In this document: positions 16,852 to 26,573 of the stretch, in pieces
Position numbering within the stretch: the first letter of the stretch is position 1
How the letters are laid out: each line of letters starts with the position of its first letter
NCBI RefSeq assembly: GCF_003865135.1
Contig: NZ_BHZC01000001.1
Span: forward strand, 496,001-560,000
DNA from: Streptomyces chrestomyceticus JCM 4735
Lineage (GTDB): Bacteria > Actinomycetota > Actinomycetes > Streptomycetales > Streptomycetaceae
Direction: 5' to 3'
DNA: 64,000 nucleotides
The notes under the pieces: model-generated
The model's database searches: none
What the model saw: only the letters and a program-made list of their open reading frames with translations
Told to the model about the DNA's origin: nothing
Position numbers and translations under genes: made by a program

Positions 16852-18357
16852 TCAGCCGGTGAGTTCGCCCGAGAGTCTGCCGTGGAGGTGCGCGCTCGGG
16901 TCGTTCAGGCCGGTGATCTCGACCGCCTTGCCGCGCTGCCGGTACTTGGTCTCGACGGCGTCGAGGGCGGCGACCGAGGAAGCGTCCCAGATGTGGGCGG
17001 CGGACAGGTCGATGACGACGCGGTCGGGGTCGGTGGCGTAGCGGAACTGGCCGACGAGATCGTTGGAAGAGGCGAAGAACAGCTCGCCGGTGACGCGGTA
17101 GACGACGGTGCCGTCGTCAGGTCCGGTCACCGGGGTGACCTCGGCGAGGTGGGCGACGCGCCGCGCGAAGACGACCATCGCGGTGACGGAACCGACGACC
17201 ACGCCGACGGCGAGGTTGTGACTGGCGACCACGACCACGACGGTGATCACCATGACGGCGGTCTCGCCGGCCGGCATCCGCCGGAGGGTCTTGGGCGCCA
17301 CCGAGTGCCAGTCGAACGTCGCGAACGACACCATCACCATGACGGCGACGAGGGCGGCCATGGGGATCTCGGAGACGACCGGGCCGAAGGCGATGCACAG
17401 CACCTTCAGGAACGATCCGGCCAGGAACGTGGACAGCCGGGTGCGGGCGCCGGAGACCTTCACGTTGATCATCGTCTGGCCGATCATGGCGCAGCCGCCC
17501 ATGCCGCCGAGGAAGCCGGTGACGATGTTGGCGATGCCCTGGCCGATCGACTCGCGGGTCTTCGAAGAGTGGGTGCCGGTGATGTCGTCGACGAGTTTCG
17601 CGGTCATCAGCGACTCCATCAGGCCGACCAGCGCCATGGCGAGCGCGTAGGGGGCGACGGTGGTCAGGGTGTCCAGGGTGAACGGCACGTCCGGCAGGCC
17701 CGGCACCGGCAGCGAGGACGGCAGTTCGCCCTTGCCGCCGACGGTCGGCACCGCGATCCCGGCGGCCACGGTGACGGCGGTGAGGACGGCGATGGACACC
17801 AGCGGGGCCGGGATCACCTTGGTGACCTTGGGGAAGAGCACCATGAGCGCGAGCCCGCCGAGGAGCAGCGGGTAGACGGCCCAGGGCACGTCGTGCATCT
17901 CGGGCACCTGGGCCATGAAGACCAGGATGGCGAGAGCGTTCACGAAGCCGGTCATCACCGAGCGGGGCACGAACCGCATGAGCCTGGCCACGCCGAGAGC
18001 GCCGAGGACGATCTGGAAGACACCGGCCAGGATGACGGTGGCGATCAGATGGCCCAGGCCGTGTTCGCGGTTCATGGGGGCGATCACGAGGGCGACGGCG
18101 CCGGTCGCCGCCGAGATCATCGCCCGGCGCCCGCCGACGACCGAGAGGGTCACGGCCATCGTGAAGGAGGCGAACAGGCCGATCGCCGGGTCGACCCCCG
18201 CGATGACCGAGAAGGAGATCGCCTCGGGGATCAGGGCCAGCGCCACGACGAGGCCGCCCAGGATCTCGGTGCGCCAGACCTTCGGGTCGGACAGCCAGTC
18301 GGGCTTCAGATTGCGCAGGCGCGTGGCCGTGGAGGGTGGGGAGGCAGCAGATGACAA
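16852..18357 (-). CDS. SulP family inorganic anion transporter with STAS domain
   Basis: A ~501-residue membrane protein with the SulP core (LKPDWLSDPKVWRTEILGGL, then AISFSVIAGVDPAIGLFASF) and about 10-12 hydrophobic segments. A cytoplasmic STAS domain ends the protein (VYRVTGELFFASSNDLVGQF, VIDLSAAHIWDASSVAAL). Family members carry sulfate, bicarbonate or dicarboxylates. The start is uncertain: I used TTG 18357, just before the conserved STATRLRNLKPDW segment; GTG 18459 would add 34 residues of low-complexity sequence. It is divergent from a MerR gene, with a palindrome between them. Confidence 0.85.
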   Translation of the reverse strand: MSSAASPPSTATRLRNLKPDWLSDPKVWRTEILGGLVVALALIPEAISFSVIAGVDPAIGLFASFTMAVTLSVVGGRRAMISAATGAVALVIAPMNREHGLGHLIATVILAGVFQIVLGALGVARLMRFVPRSVMTGFVNALAILVFMAQVPEMHDVPWAVYPLLLGGLALMVLFPKVTKVIPAPLVSIAVLTAVTVAAGIAVPTVGGKGELPSSLPVPGLPDVPFTLDTLTTVAPYALAMALVGLMESLMTAKLVDDITGTHSSKTRESIGQGIANIVTGFLGGMGGCAMIGQTMINVKVSGARTRLSTFLAGSFLKVLCIAFGPVVSEIPMAALVAVMVMVSFATFDWHSVAPKTLRRMPAGETAVMVITVVVVVASHNLAVGVVVGSVTAMVVFARRVAHLAEVTPVTGPDDGTVVYRVTGELFFASSNDLVGQFRYATDPDRVVIDLSAAHIWDASSVAALDAVETKYRQRGKAVEITGLNDPSAHLHGRLSGELTG

Positions 18358-18668
18358 GGGGGAGGAACCTGTCGTACTCGGGCACGCCCCGCGGGGCAGG
18401 CCGGGTGTGCGGAGGGGTGCGGAGGCCGGCCGGCGCCCCGCGGGCAGCCCTGCGGACACAGGGCCGGAAGTCTGACGGCCAACGGCCGGAAGCTGACGGC
18501 AGCGAAGCCGGGTCCGCCTCAGCGGCTCCGGCTCATGTCGCGGAGCGAAGGCGTACGGCGAGGAGTCACGGCGGACAGGCGGCGGCGCTGGGCGGGGTGG
18601 GCATGCGCACGCTCTTTCCTGCGGGTTACGGTCTTCGCCGGGGCGTCGTCGGCGCCGACGGCCCCCTA

Positions 18669-18692
18669 CTCTACCCTGACGTGAGGGTAGAG
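18669..18692. promoter_or_regulatory. Perfect palindrome, probable MerR operator
   Basis: CTCTACCCT (18669-18677), six bases, then AGGGTAGAG (18684-18692) form a perfect 9+9 inverted repeat. It lies in the gap between the SulP and MerR genes, about 67 bases before the MerR start. MerR proteins bind such repeats between the -35 and -10 elements. I could not identify convincing promoter hexamers around it. Confidence 0.65.
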
Positions 18693-18758
18693 ATCGGGGT
18701 GGGCCGTCCGTGGTCCCGGCGACCTGGCCTCGGCCGTACAGAGAGGACGGGCGCCCGC

Positions 18759-19154
18759 GTGAGCAGCGAGCACATGCAGATCGGCGAGGTCGCCGCACGG
18801 ACCGGACTGTCCCTGCGCACCATCCGGCACTACGAGGAGACCGGCCTGGTCACCCCTTCGGCCCGCTCCCAGGGCGGCTTCCGCCTGTACACCGAGGCCG
18901 ACGTCGCCCGCCTGATGGTCGTCCGCCGGATGAAACCGCTCGGCTTCACGCTCGACCAGATGCGCGACCTGCTGGACGCCACCGACCGGCTCGACGCCGG
19001 CGAACTCCCGGCCTCCGAGCGGGCCGCCCTGCTGGAGCGGATCCGCGGTTACGAGCGGGACGCGACCGAGCAGGTGGAAAAGCTCCGCACCCAGCTCGCG
19101 CGCGCCGAGGAGTTCGCCGCCACCCTGCGCGCACGCCTCTCCCCCGCTTCGTAG
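18759..19154 (+). CDS. MerR family transcriptional regulator
   Basis: A 131-residue MerR protein. The N-terminal winged HTH is typical (MQIGEVAARTGLSLRTIRHY, then GLVTPSARSQGGFRLYTEAD), followed by a dimerising coiled coil (ERIRGYERDATEQVEKLRTQ). The short C-terminus has no cysteine metal-binding motif, so a metal sensor role is unlikely. GTG 18759 has AGAGAGGA upstream; ATG 18774 is an alternative. It is divergent from the SulP transporter and probably controls it and itself through the palindrome at 18669. Confidence 0.88.
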   Translation: MSSEHMQIGEVAARTGLSLRTIRHYEETGLVTPSARSQGGFRLYTEADVARLMVVRRMKPLGFTLDQMRDLLDATDRLDAGELPASERAALLERIRGYERDATEQVEKLRTQLARAEEFAATLRARLSPAS

Positions 19155-19169
19155 CCGGGAGCGCACCGA

Positions 19170-19643
19170 TCAGGTGGAGTTGTCGCCGCGTTCGAGGATC
19201 TTCTTGGCCAGCCGCAGTTCGCGTGCGACCGAACCGGGCAGCGCGCGCCGGAGAAGCGGGGCGAGCAGCCGGCCCGGGCCGGGGCGGAACCGGAGTTCGA
19301 TCATGCGGGTAACGCGGACTCCCCCGGCCACCGGATCGCAGGTGAAGCGCGCGGCGAAGCGGGCCATGCGGTGGTTGACCTTGTTCAGGGGCAAGGGGGC
19401 CAGCCGGATGTCGATCCGCTCCCCCGGGGTCAGCCGCATCTGGGCCACCGCCTTCGGCTGCGGGAAGGGCACCCCGGGCAGCGCGGGCCGGAACGCGAAC
19501 TCGGTCAGATCTCCGTTCCTGCGCACCCAGTAGACCGTACGGAGCTTGTCGTCGACCTCGGCGTACCGTTCGACGTCCATGACGAAGCCGAGAAAGGCTT
19601 CCGCCGTGCAGCCGATGGTCAGTCGCTCCTCGACCCTGGTCAT
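19170..19643 (-). CDS. SRPBCC family protein
   Basis: A 157-residue START/Bet v1-fold protein. It starts MTRVEERLTIGCTAEAFLGF with the usual first strand and helices (FVMDVERYAEVDDKLRTVYW), and ends with a long amphipathic helix over the ligand cavity (LLAPLLRRALPGSVARELRL). Family members bind hydrophobic ligands or act as cyclases. No partner indicates the ligand; it is convergent with the MerR gene 15 bases away. An extra Met at 19646 is possible. Confidence 0.8.
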   Translation of the reverse strand: MTRVEERLTIGCTAEAFLGFVMDVERYAEVDDKLRTVYWVRRNGDLTEFAFRPALPGVPFPQPKAVAQMRLTPGERIDIRLAPLPLNKVNHRMARFAARFTCDPVAGGVRVTRMIELRFRPGPGRLLAPLLRRALPGSVARELRLAKKILERGDNST

Positions 19644-19847
19644 CACGCCTCCCCGCGCCGGATGCGTACGGCAGCTTCGTACGGCGGTCCGTGGACCACA
19701 AGTAGGGGTGGGTGGGGCCGGTCAGCAGTCTCCAGCTACGCGCCGCCGGCCCCGGACGGGAGGCCACCGTCACCGTCTACTACCGCCGGGTCCACGGTGC
19801 CCCCCGTCCTCCACCCCGCACCGCACCACCTGCCCGGTGCGGGAGTC

Positions 19848-20597
19848 TCAGCCCTTGGTCAGGGTGCGCTCCAGCAGCGGAAGCAGGCGGTCCCAGTGGC
19901 GCTGGAGTCCGGCGGGGCTGTAGGCCGCGGTGTCGGACATGGTGAAGCCGTGGACGGTGTCGGGGTAGGTCTCCGTGGTGTGGGCGACTCCGGCGGCGTC
20001 CAGTGCCCGGGTGAACTCGCTGAGCGCCTCGGGCGTCATGTCGCCCTCGGCGAGACCGATGTGGACCTCGGCGGTGAGTTCGGACACCAGGCGGTGCGGG
20101 CTGTCGGGCGCGTCGGTGACCAGGGGGGCGGGGTGGAATCCGGCGACGGCGGCCACCTGGCCGGGGTGGGCGGTCGCGGTACGCATCGCCAGGACGGCGC
20201 CCAGGCAGTAGCCCAGCACGGCGACCGGCCCGGGTCCGACCTCGGGCTGGGCGGTGAGGAACGTGAGGTATGCCTCGGCGTCGCGCAGGACCCGCTCGGT
20301 GGTGTGTTCCTCGATCAGCGGCATCACCTGGGCGAAGACCGCGGGGCGAGCCTCTTCCCCAATGTGCTCGGGGAGGTCGATCACCGGGGACGGGCCGCGC
20401 CGGTAGTAGAGGTTGGGCACGAGTACGTAGTACCCGTGCCCGGCCAGTTCGCGGGCCTTCCGCTCCAACTCGGGCCGTACGCCGAAGGCGTCCGGGTACA
20501 GCAGCACTCCCGGGTGCCGCTCGCCGTCGTCGGGGAAGGCGGCGAACGCGTCGGCCTGGCCGTCCGGGGTGGGGATCTGCAGGGTCTTGGTGGGCAC
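19848..20597 (-). CDS. Dienelactone hydrolase family protein
   Basis: A 249-residue alpha/beta hydrolase. It shows the nucleophile elbow with cysteine (AVLGYCLGAVLAM, residues ~125-137), the late histidine (YPDTVHGFTM) and an upstream GVLLYPDAFGVRPELE segment typical of DLH-like proteins. The Cys nucleophile matches carboxymethylenebutenolidase. Here the substrate is likely an ester or lactone, but nothing confirms a pathway. It lies downstream of the P450/NRPS genes on the same strand, but a strong hairpin separates it, so it is probably a separate transcription unit. Confidence 0.85.
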   Translation of the reverse strand: MPTKTLQIPTPDGQADAFAAFPDDGERHPGVLLYPDAFGVRPELERKARELAGHGYYVLVPNLYYRRGPSPVIDLPEHIGEEARPAVFAQVMPLIEEHTTERVLRDAEAYLTFLTAQPEVGPGPVAVLGYCLGAVLAMRTATAHPGQVAAVAGFHPAPLVTDAPDSPHRLVSELTAEVHIGLAEGDMTPEALSEFTRALDAAGVAHTTETYPDTVHGFTMSDTAAYSPAGLQRHWDRLLPLLERTLTKG

Positions 20598-20683
20598 AGT
20601 CGTCCTTCCGCTGGGTTCACTCGGGCAACGTTCGCTGCACTGACGTTCCCGGCCCGAGCGAATGTACCTCGTCGGTCGTGGCC

Positions 20684-20728
20684 GGCGTGCCCGACGAGTC
20701 GGCCGAGCGCGGCCTCGTCGGGCACGCC
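20684..20728 (-). terminator. Strong hairpin after the P450/NRPS operon
   Basis: GGCGTGCCCGACGAG (20684-20698) pairs perfectly with CTCGTCGGGCACGCC (20714-20728), a 15-bp stem with a 15-base loop, just past the stop codon at 20733 of the minus-strand P450. It most likely ends the operon that begins at 27062 or 26516. Confidence 0.75.
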
Positions 20729-20732
20729 CTGG

Positions 20733-21962
20733 TCACCAGGTGACCGGGACCTCGGCCGGCATGATGGCCATGCGGTTCGGGTGCCAGGGGACCTCGGCCG
20801 GCGGTACGGCCAGGCGGATGCCGGGCAGCCGGTCGAGCAGGACGCGGAAGGCGACTTCGGACTGGCGGCGGACCAAGTGGGCCCCGGGGCAGTGGTGGCG
20901 GCCGTAGCCGAAGCGCAGATGCGGGTTGGGGGTGCGGGCGGGGGTGAAGGACTTGGGGTCCGGGAAGGCGGCGGAGTCGTAGTTGACCGCGTCCAGGGAG
21001 AGCAGGATCATCTCGCCCTCCTTCACCTGGGCCGGCCCGATCTCCGCGTCCTTGGTGACGAAGCGGGGAATCGCGTTGCCCAGGACGACGCTGCACCGCA
21101 GCAGCTCTTCCACGCACTGCGGCATCGTCTCCGGCTCGGCCCGCACCGCGCTCATGACCTCGGGCCGCTGGAGCAGGTTGTACGCCGCGACCCCGAGGAA
21201 GCTCGCGAAGTCCTCGTAACCGCTGACGAACAGGACGGCCACGATGTTGGAGAGCTGGTGCCGCGTCAGCCCTTCGTGGGTGGCGTTGAGGTCGGCGAGG
21301 CGGTCGATGAGGCCGCGCGGCTCGCCGGGGCGCCGGTCGGACATGTGCGCGTCCATGTACGCGCGGATCTCCTCCCAGTTGCGGGCGAGTTCCTCGGGGG
21401 TCGGGGTGACCATGGTCAGGTCCAGGTCGGCCCGTACGGCGAGCCAGTCGCGGTCCGCGAACGGCAGGCCGAGCAGCCGGCACATGCACTGGGCGGCGAC
21501 CCAGTCCGCGAAGTGGCGCTGGAGGTCGCCGGGGCTGCCGTCCCGGACCATGGTGTCCAGGCCCTCGGCGGTGACCTCCGCGACCCAGTCGGCGGGCAGG
21601 TCGGGCTGGTCGCGGCCGAGCGCCTTGAGCACTTCGTCGCGCAGCCCGGCCTGCTGGAGGTGGTTCATGGCGTCGAGCAGCTCGGGCGCCAGGATCGGGG
21701 CGTCCTGGGTGGGACGGTCCGCCTCGCCCAGCACGGAGCGGGCGAAGGAACGGTCCCGCAGTACCTGCCGGGCCAGTTCGTACCCGGTCACCAGCCACGC
21801 CTGTTCACCGGAGTTGGTGTTCACCCGGGCCACGGGGCAGCGGCCGCGCAGCTCGTCGAGTTCGGGGGCGAGCCGGTCGCCCCGGGTGCTGAACGGGTAG
21901 CGCGGGAGGGGCTCCTCGTGGGCTGCCTGGCCGGACGCGGGCGCTTGCGGTGGTGTGGACAC
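20733..21962 (-). CDS. Cytochrome P450 of the A-T-R NRPS operon (last gene)
   Basis: A 409-residue P450. The I-helix reads VAVLFVSGYEDFASFLG (an SGxED variant of AGxET), the K-helix is VEELLRCSVVL, and the heme loop is FGYGRHHCPGAH. The N-terminus has a PLPRYPF start typical of actinomycete CYPs. GTG 21962 was chosen because AAAGAGG lies upstream; the longer frame to 22202 covers the end of the next gene. It follows a second P450 by 80 bases. Inference: it oxidises the aminoacyl or reduced product of the NRPS. An unrelated role is possible. Confidence 0.85.
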   Translation of the reverse strand: MSTPPQAPASGQAAHEEPLPRYPFSTRGDRLAPELDELRGRCPVARVNTNSGEQAWLVTGYELARQVLRDRSFARSVLGEADRPTQDAPILAPELLDAMNHLQQAGLRDEVLKALGRDQPDLPADWVAEVTAEGLDTMVRDGSPGDLQRHFADWVAAQCMCRLLGLPFADRDWLAVRADLDLTMVTPTPEELARNWEEIRAYMDAHMSDRRPGEPRGLIDRLADLNATHEGLTRHQLSNIVAVLFVSGYEDFASFLGVAAYNLLQRPEVMSAVRAEPETMPQCVEELLRCSVVLGNAIPRFVTKDAEIGPAQVKEGEMILLSLDAVNYDSAAFPDPKSFTPARTPNPHLRFGYGRHHCPGAHLVRRQSEVAFRVLLDRLPGIRLAVPPAEVPWHPNRMAIMPAEVPVTW

Positions 21963-22042
21963 GGAGGATGAGCCTCTTTCTCGTTGCTGTGGGGATGTCG
22001 CGGACAGGGCCCGCCCGGGCACGGGGCCCGGGCGGGCCGGTC

Positions 22043-23296
22043 TCACCAGCGCACGGGGAGCCGGGCCGGTGCGCGCAGCGGCGTGGACTCGTCCCAGTCG
22101 ATGCTCTCGGCCGGGACGGCGAGTTCGAGGTCCGGGAGCCGTTCCAGCAGCACCTGGATCGCGATGGTCAACTGCATACGGGTCAGGTTCCCGCCGGTGC
22201 ACGCGTGCGGGCCGTGCCCGAAGGCGATGTGCGGGTTGGGGGTCCGGGCCAGGTCGAGGCGGTCGGGCTCGGCGAACGCCGCCGGGTCGCGGTTGGCGGA
22301 CGCCGGTACGGGCACGACCGCGTCACCGGCCCGGATGTGCTGCCCGTGCAGGGTGAAGTCCTCGGTCGCCACGAGGATGTTGATGGCGTTCATCAACGGG
22401 ACGTAGCGCAGCAGTTCCTCCACCGCGGTGGGGATCCGCTCGGGCGCCGCACGCAGGGTGCGCAACTGCTCGGGGTGGGTGAGCAGCGCGAGCAGGGCGT
22501 TGCCCGTGTGCTGGATGTTGGTCTTGTAGCCGGCCATGAGCATGGTGACGACAAAGCTCACCACGTCGTCGCGGGTGATCTCGCTGTCCGGCCGGCGGGC
22601 CAGGGCCAGCAGGAGCCGGATGTAGTCCTCGCCGTCGCCGTCGCGTTCCTTGCGGGCGATGAGGTCGGCGGCGTAGTCCTGCAGGGCGTACAGGGCGGCG
22701 AGCACCTCCTCCATCGTCAGCCCGGCGGCGCCCAGGAGTGCGAGGGTGTGCGGCAGGTAGATCTCCCGGTCCTCGTACGGCAGGCCGACGGTCTCGCACA
22801 GCACCCGCAGGGGCAGCGGCTCGGCGTAGGAGGCGACGAGGTCGGCGGTGCCGCCGGCCGCCCCGGCCACCATCGTGTCGACGAGTTCCCCGGCCATCGC
22901 GCGGATGCGGGACTCCATGAAGGACAACTGCCGCCGGCCGAACATCGGCAGGACGGTGCGCCGTACGCGCTCGTGGTGCGCGCCCGTCATCTCCAGGAAG
23001 GTCGGCAGGCACGGCGGCGGGGCGTCGGCCCCTTCGCGGGGCGGCCAGGCCGACAGCAGGGGCCGGACGAGCCGCGGGTCGGCGAACGCGGCGCGCGCGT
23101 CCTCGTAGCGGCTGATGAGCCAGCCCGTCTCGCCGTTCGGGAGCTGGGCCTTGACGACGGGGGCTTCGGTCCGCAGGCGGGCGTAGGCGCACGGCGGTCC
23201 GGCGGTGCCGGGGGCGGTCTCCGGGACGGGGATGAGGGTTTCGGGGGCGGCGTCCGGGACGGGGGCGTCCGGGGCGGCGGCTTCGGTTCGGCTCAT
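22043..23296 (-). CDS. Cytochrome P450 of the A-T-R NRPS operon
   Basis: A 417-residue P450 with K-helix AVEELLRYVPL and heme loop FGHGPHACTGGN. The I-helix MLMAGYKTNIQH has Lys where AGxET P450s carry the acid, so oxygen activation may differ. Its ATG overlaps the stop of the NRPS gene by four bases (23293-23296), indicating translational coupling. Inference: it acts on the NRPS product, perhaps coupling or hydroxylating an aromatic group. It is distinct from the 20733-21962 P450, so the two likely have different jobs. Confidence 0.85.
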   Translation of the reverse strand: MSRTEAAAPDAPVPDAAPETLIPVPETAPGTAGPPCAYARLRTEAPVVKAQLPNGETGWLISRYEDARAAFADPRLVRPLLSAWPPREGADAPPPCLPTFLEMTGAHHERVRRTVLPMFGRRQLSFMESRIRAMAGELVDTMVAGAAGGTADLVASYAEPLPLRVLCETVGLPYEDREIYLPHTLALLGAAGLTMEEVLAALYALQDYAADLIARKERDGDGEDYIRLLLALARRPDSEITRDDVVSFVVTMLMAGYKTNIQHTGNALLALLTHPEQLRTLRAAPERIPTAVEELLRYVPLMNAINILVATEDFTLHGQHIRAGDAVVPVPASANRDPAAFAEPDRLDLARTPNPHIAFGHGPHACTGGNLTRMQLTIAIQVLLERLPDLELAVPAESIDWDESTPLRAPARLPVRW

Positions 23297-26200
23297 CGGC
23301 TGTGCTCCGTGCGTGGTGCGGCGGCGGTCCCGGATACCGGCTCGGCCCCGGAGACCGGCTCACTCCCCGGTATTCGCTCGGTCCCGGATGCGGGCCCGCG
23401 GCCGGCCGCCGGGCGCGTGAGGTAGCCGGAGGTGAAGAAGTACTCCAGGTAGCGGTCCAGCAGGGCGGCGTCGACCGGCGGGCAGTGCAGCCCGCTGTCG
23501 GCCAGCGCCTCCTCGGCGTTGCGCCGCCCCAGGACCGGGAAGGTGCCCTTGAGGTACATCTCCTTGACGGACATGTCGGCGGTGCGGCTGCGGTCCACGC
23601 ACAGGGACACGAACGGCGCCGTGGCGCTCGTCGGGTTCTCGGCGACGTGCCGGACGAGCTCGGCGACCCAGGCGTCGTACGGCAGGGTGCGCAGGGTGAA
23701 GCCCGCCGCGCGCATCCGGTCGAGGACGTCCGACAGCATCGCCGGTCGCGGGTTGGTCAGGTGGTAGACCCGGCCGTCGGCCGGCCGGTGCGTGGCGATG
23801 TGCACCAGGGACTCGGCGAGGTGGTCGACGGGCACGAAGTCCATCGGCAGCTCGATGTCGGGGGCCAGCCCCGTGTCGGCGATCATCTTGAACAGCGAGC
23901 AGATGGCCGTCTCGGTATTGCACGCGCCGTGCGTCCGGTCGCCCGTGACCTCGTACGGCCGGTAGACGGCCACCGGCAGGCCCTGCTCGGCCGCCCGCCG
24001 CAGCACCCCTTCGGCGACCCACTTGCTCTCCGCGTACCCCATGGTCAGCCCGTCGGCGTGGGCCGGCGGCAGGTCCTCGTCCACCTCGCGCACCCCGGCG
24101 GTGCCGAAGCCCGCGACGACCGCGACGGTGGACACGAAGTGCACCGGTACCCGGCGGCGCGCGGCGATCCGGACGACCTCGCGGGTTCCGTCGACGTTCG
24201 CCGGGCGCAACTGCTGGTAGGGGTAGAGGAAGTTGACCCGGGCACCGTTGTGCACGATCAGGTCCAGACGCTGGGCCAGCGCGTCGGCGCGCTCGTGGTC
24301 GAGCCCCAGCCGTGGCTGGGTCAGGTCCCCGGGGAAGCACTCCACGCGCTGCCAGTCGGCCTCATCGAGGTGCAGACCGTAGCGGGTGAGGGCGGTGCGG
24401 ACCCGCTGCCGGGCGTGGGCGGGGCTCGTCGCCCGTACGGGGCAGTGGACGCGGGCGGCCGTCGCGTGCAGCAGACGGTGCAGCAGGAAGCCGCCGACGA
24501 AGCCGGAAGCGCCCGTGAGCAGGACGTCCTTCGGGTCGTGCGGGTTCGGTGCCGGGCCTTCGGCAGGCGGGAGGGCGAAGCCGAGTCCGGTCTCCGCCGC
24601 GAAGTCGACGGCCGGTTCCTGGCCGCCGGCCGGTCCGCCGGTGCCGCCGCGGACTCCGCGTACGGCGGCGGTGAAGCTTTCGAGGGTGGGCGCGGCCAGC
24701 AGCGCCCTGATGAGGGTGGAGCCCAGGGCCGCGTCGAGGCCGAGTACGGCGAGGGTGCGGGTGACGGCCTCCGAGGCGAGCAGGGAGTCGCCGCCGAGGA
24801 GGAAGAAGTCGTCCTGGGGCGTGGGCCGGACGCGCAGCACCTGGTGCCACACCTCCGTGAGGAGGCCGGACAGGCCGTCGGTGGCCTCCGGCTCGTCCGG
24901 GCGCCGCGCGGCCTCCGCGGCGTCGCTGGGGCCGGGCGGTGGCGCGGTCGGCTTCAGACGGCTGCGGTCGATCTTGCCGCCGCTGGTGACCGGGAAGCGG
25001 TCCAGGGGTATCAGGGCCGGGACGGCCTGCGGGGGCAGCCACTTGGCGCAGTACGCGCGCAGGTCGGCCAGCGGCAGCGGGCGGCCGGGGACGGTGGCCG
25101 TGACGTAGGCGGTCAGGGAGTGCCCGTCGACCTCGACGGCCGCTTCGCCGACCTCGGGGTGGGCCCGTAGGCGCGTCTCCACCTCGTCCAGCTCGATGCG
25201 GGCGCCGCGCAGCTTGACCTGGCGGTCGAGCCGTCCGCGGTACTCCAGCAGCCCGTCGGCGTGCCGTACGGCCCGGTCGCCGGTGCGGTACAGCGGCCCG
25301 CCCGGCTCGACCTCGGGCAGCGTCACGAACCGCTCGGCGGTCAACTGCGGGTCGCCGAGGTAGCCCAGCGCCAGCCCGTCGCCGCCGACGTACAGCTCCC
25401 CTTCCTCGCCCGGCCGCGCGGGCGAGCCGTCGGCCCGCAGGACGTGGCAGGTGGAAGCGCCGAAGGGGCGTCCCAGGGGGACGTGCGCGGCGTCCTCGGG
25501 AGGGGGGTGAGCACATGGGCGGTGGAGACCACCGCGTTTTCGGTCGGGCCGTAGAAGTTGACCACCGTGGTGCGGGGGCAGGCCGCGAGGACGGCGTTGG
25601 CCAGGCGCGGGTCCATCGCCTCGCCGCCCGCGGAGACGAACCGCAGGCCGGCCAGCGCCTCGGGGCGGGTCCGGGCGACGAGGTGGAAGACGCTCGTCGT
25701 CAGGTACGCCACGGTGACGCCGCCCGCGTGGAACAGCCGCTCCAGGGCGGTGGGCGAGAGCAGTTCCTCGCGGTCGGCGACGACCAGGCAGGCGCCGGTC
25801 AGCAGCGCGCTCCAGATCTCGATGGTCGAGGCGTCGGAGGACAGGCTGTAGGCGTGCAGCACTCCGTCGCCCGGGGCGGGCGGCGTGAGGCCGGGGTCGG
25901 ACAGCACGAGGCGGACCACGCCGCGGTGGGACAGCGCCACGGGCTTGGGCCGGCCGGTCGTGCCGGAAGTGAAGGCGACGTAGGCGCAGTCGGCGGCGGA
26001 GCCGGTGGCCCGGCCGGGGACGGGGCCGGCCGCGCGCTCGGGGACGGGCCGGTCGAGGGAGCCGACCTCGACTGACACGCGTAGACCGCGCACCCGGCGC
26101 GTGCTGCCCGGCAGGGTGACCGCGGCGCTGATGCCCGCGTCCTCGGCCATGGCCCGCAGCCGGGCCGGCGGCAGTTCCTCGTCGAGCGGTACGTACGCGC

Positions 26201-26516
26201 AGCCGGCCTTGAGGATGCCCAGCAGCGCCACCAGCGCTTCCAGGGAGCGGCTGCCGCACACGCCTATCAGATCACCTGGCCGGACCCCTCCGGCGACCAG
26301 ACGGTCCGCCAACGCGTCGGCGTGGGCGTCGAGTTGGCCATAGGTCAGGGTGCGGTCCCCGTGCCGGGCCGCCGGGGCCTGCGGCAGCGCCGCGGCCTGT
26401 GCCTCGAACAGCTCCGGGATGCGGCTGTCCCGTGGGTAGCCGGGCGCCGGCGTGCGGGCGCCCGGGGCCTGGGGCCGCCCGGCTAACGGGCGTGAAGAAA
26501 CGTACGTGTCGGTCAT
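23293..26516 (-). CDS. Single-module NRPS: adenylation - thiolation - thioester reductase (frameshifted as sequenced)
   Basis: The A domain is seen in two frames: AFTSGTTGRPKP and NFYGPTE lie upstream of ~25500, while YRTGDR, GRLDRQVKLRGARIELDE and SGGKIDR lie downstream in another frame. A carrier domain (FFLLGGDSLLASE) and a C-terminal NAD(P)H thioester reductase (VLLTGASGFVGGFLLHRLL, active-site YAESKWVAE) follow. One added C in the run at 25498-25507 restores one ~1074-residue protein, so this is probably a sequencing deletion. The reductase implies release of an amino aldehyde or alcohol. My hand-read pocket residues (D-A-I-S-V-A-F-V-V) do not match a code I trust. There is no condensation domain. 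Confidence 0.82.
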
Positions 26517-26573
26517 GGGTCTCTCTCGCTCCAACAGCTTGCGTGCGGTACGGCGGTGCGCGGGCGGGTCCGC

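Noticed and set aside
23302..25170. Plus-strand 622-codon frame opposite the NRPS gene
   Set aside because: Shadow of the minus-strand A-T-R protein; no recognisable domain.
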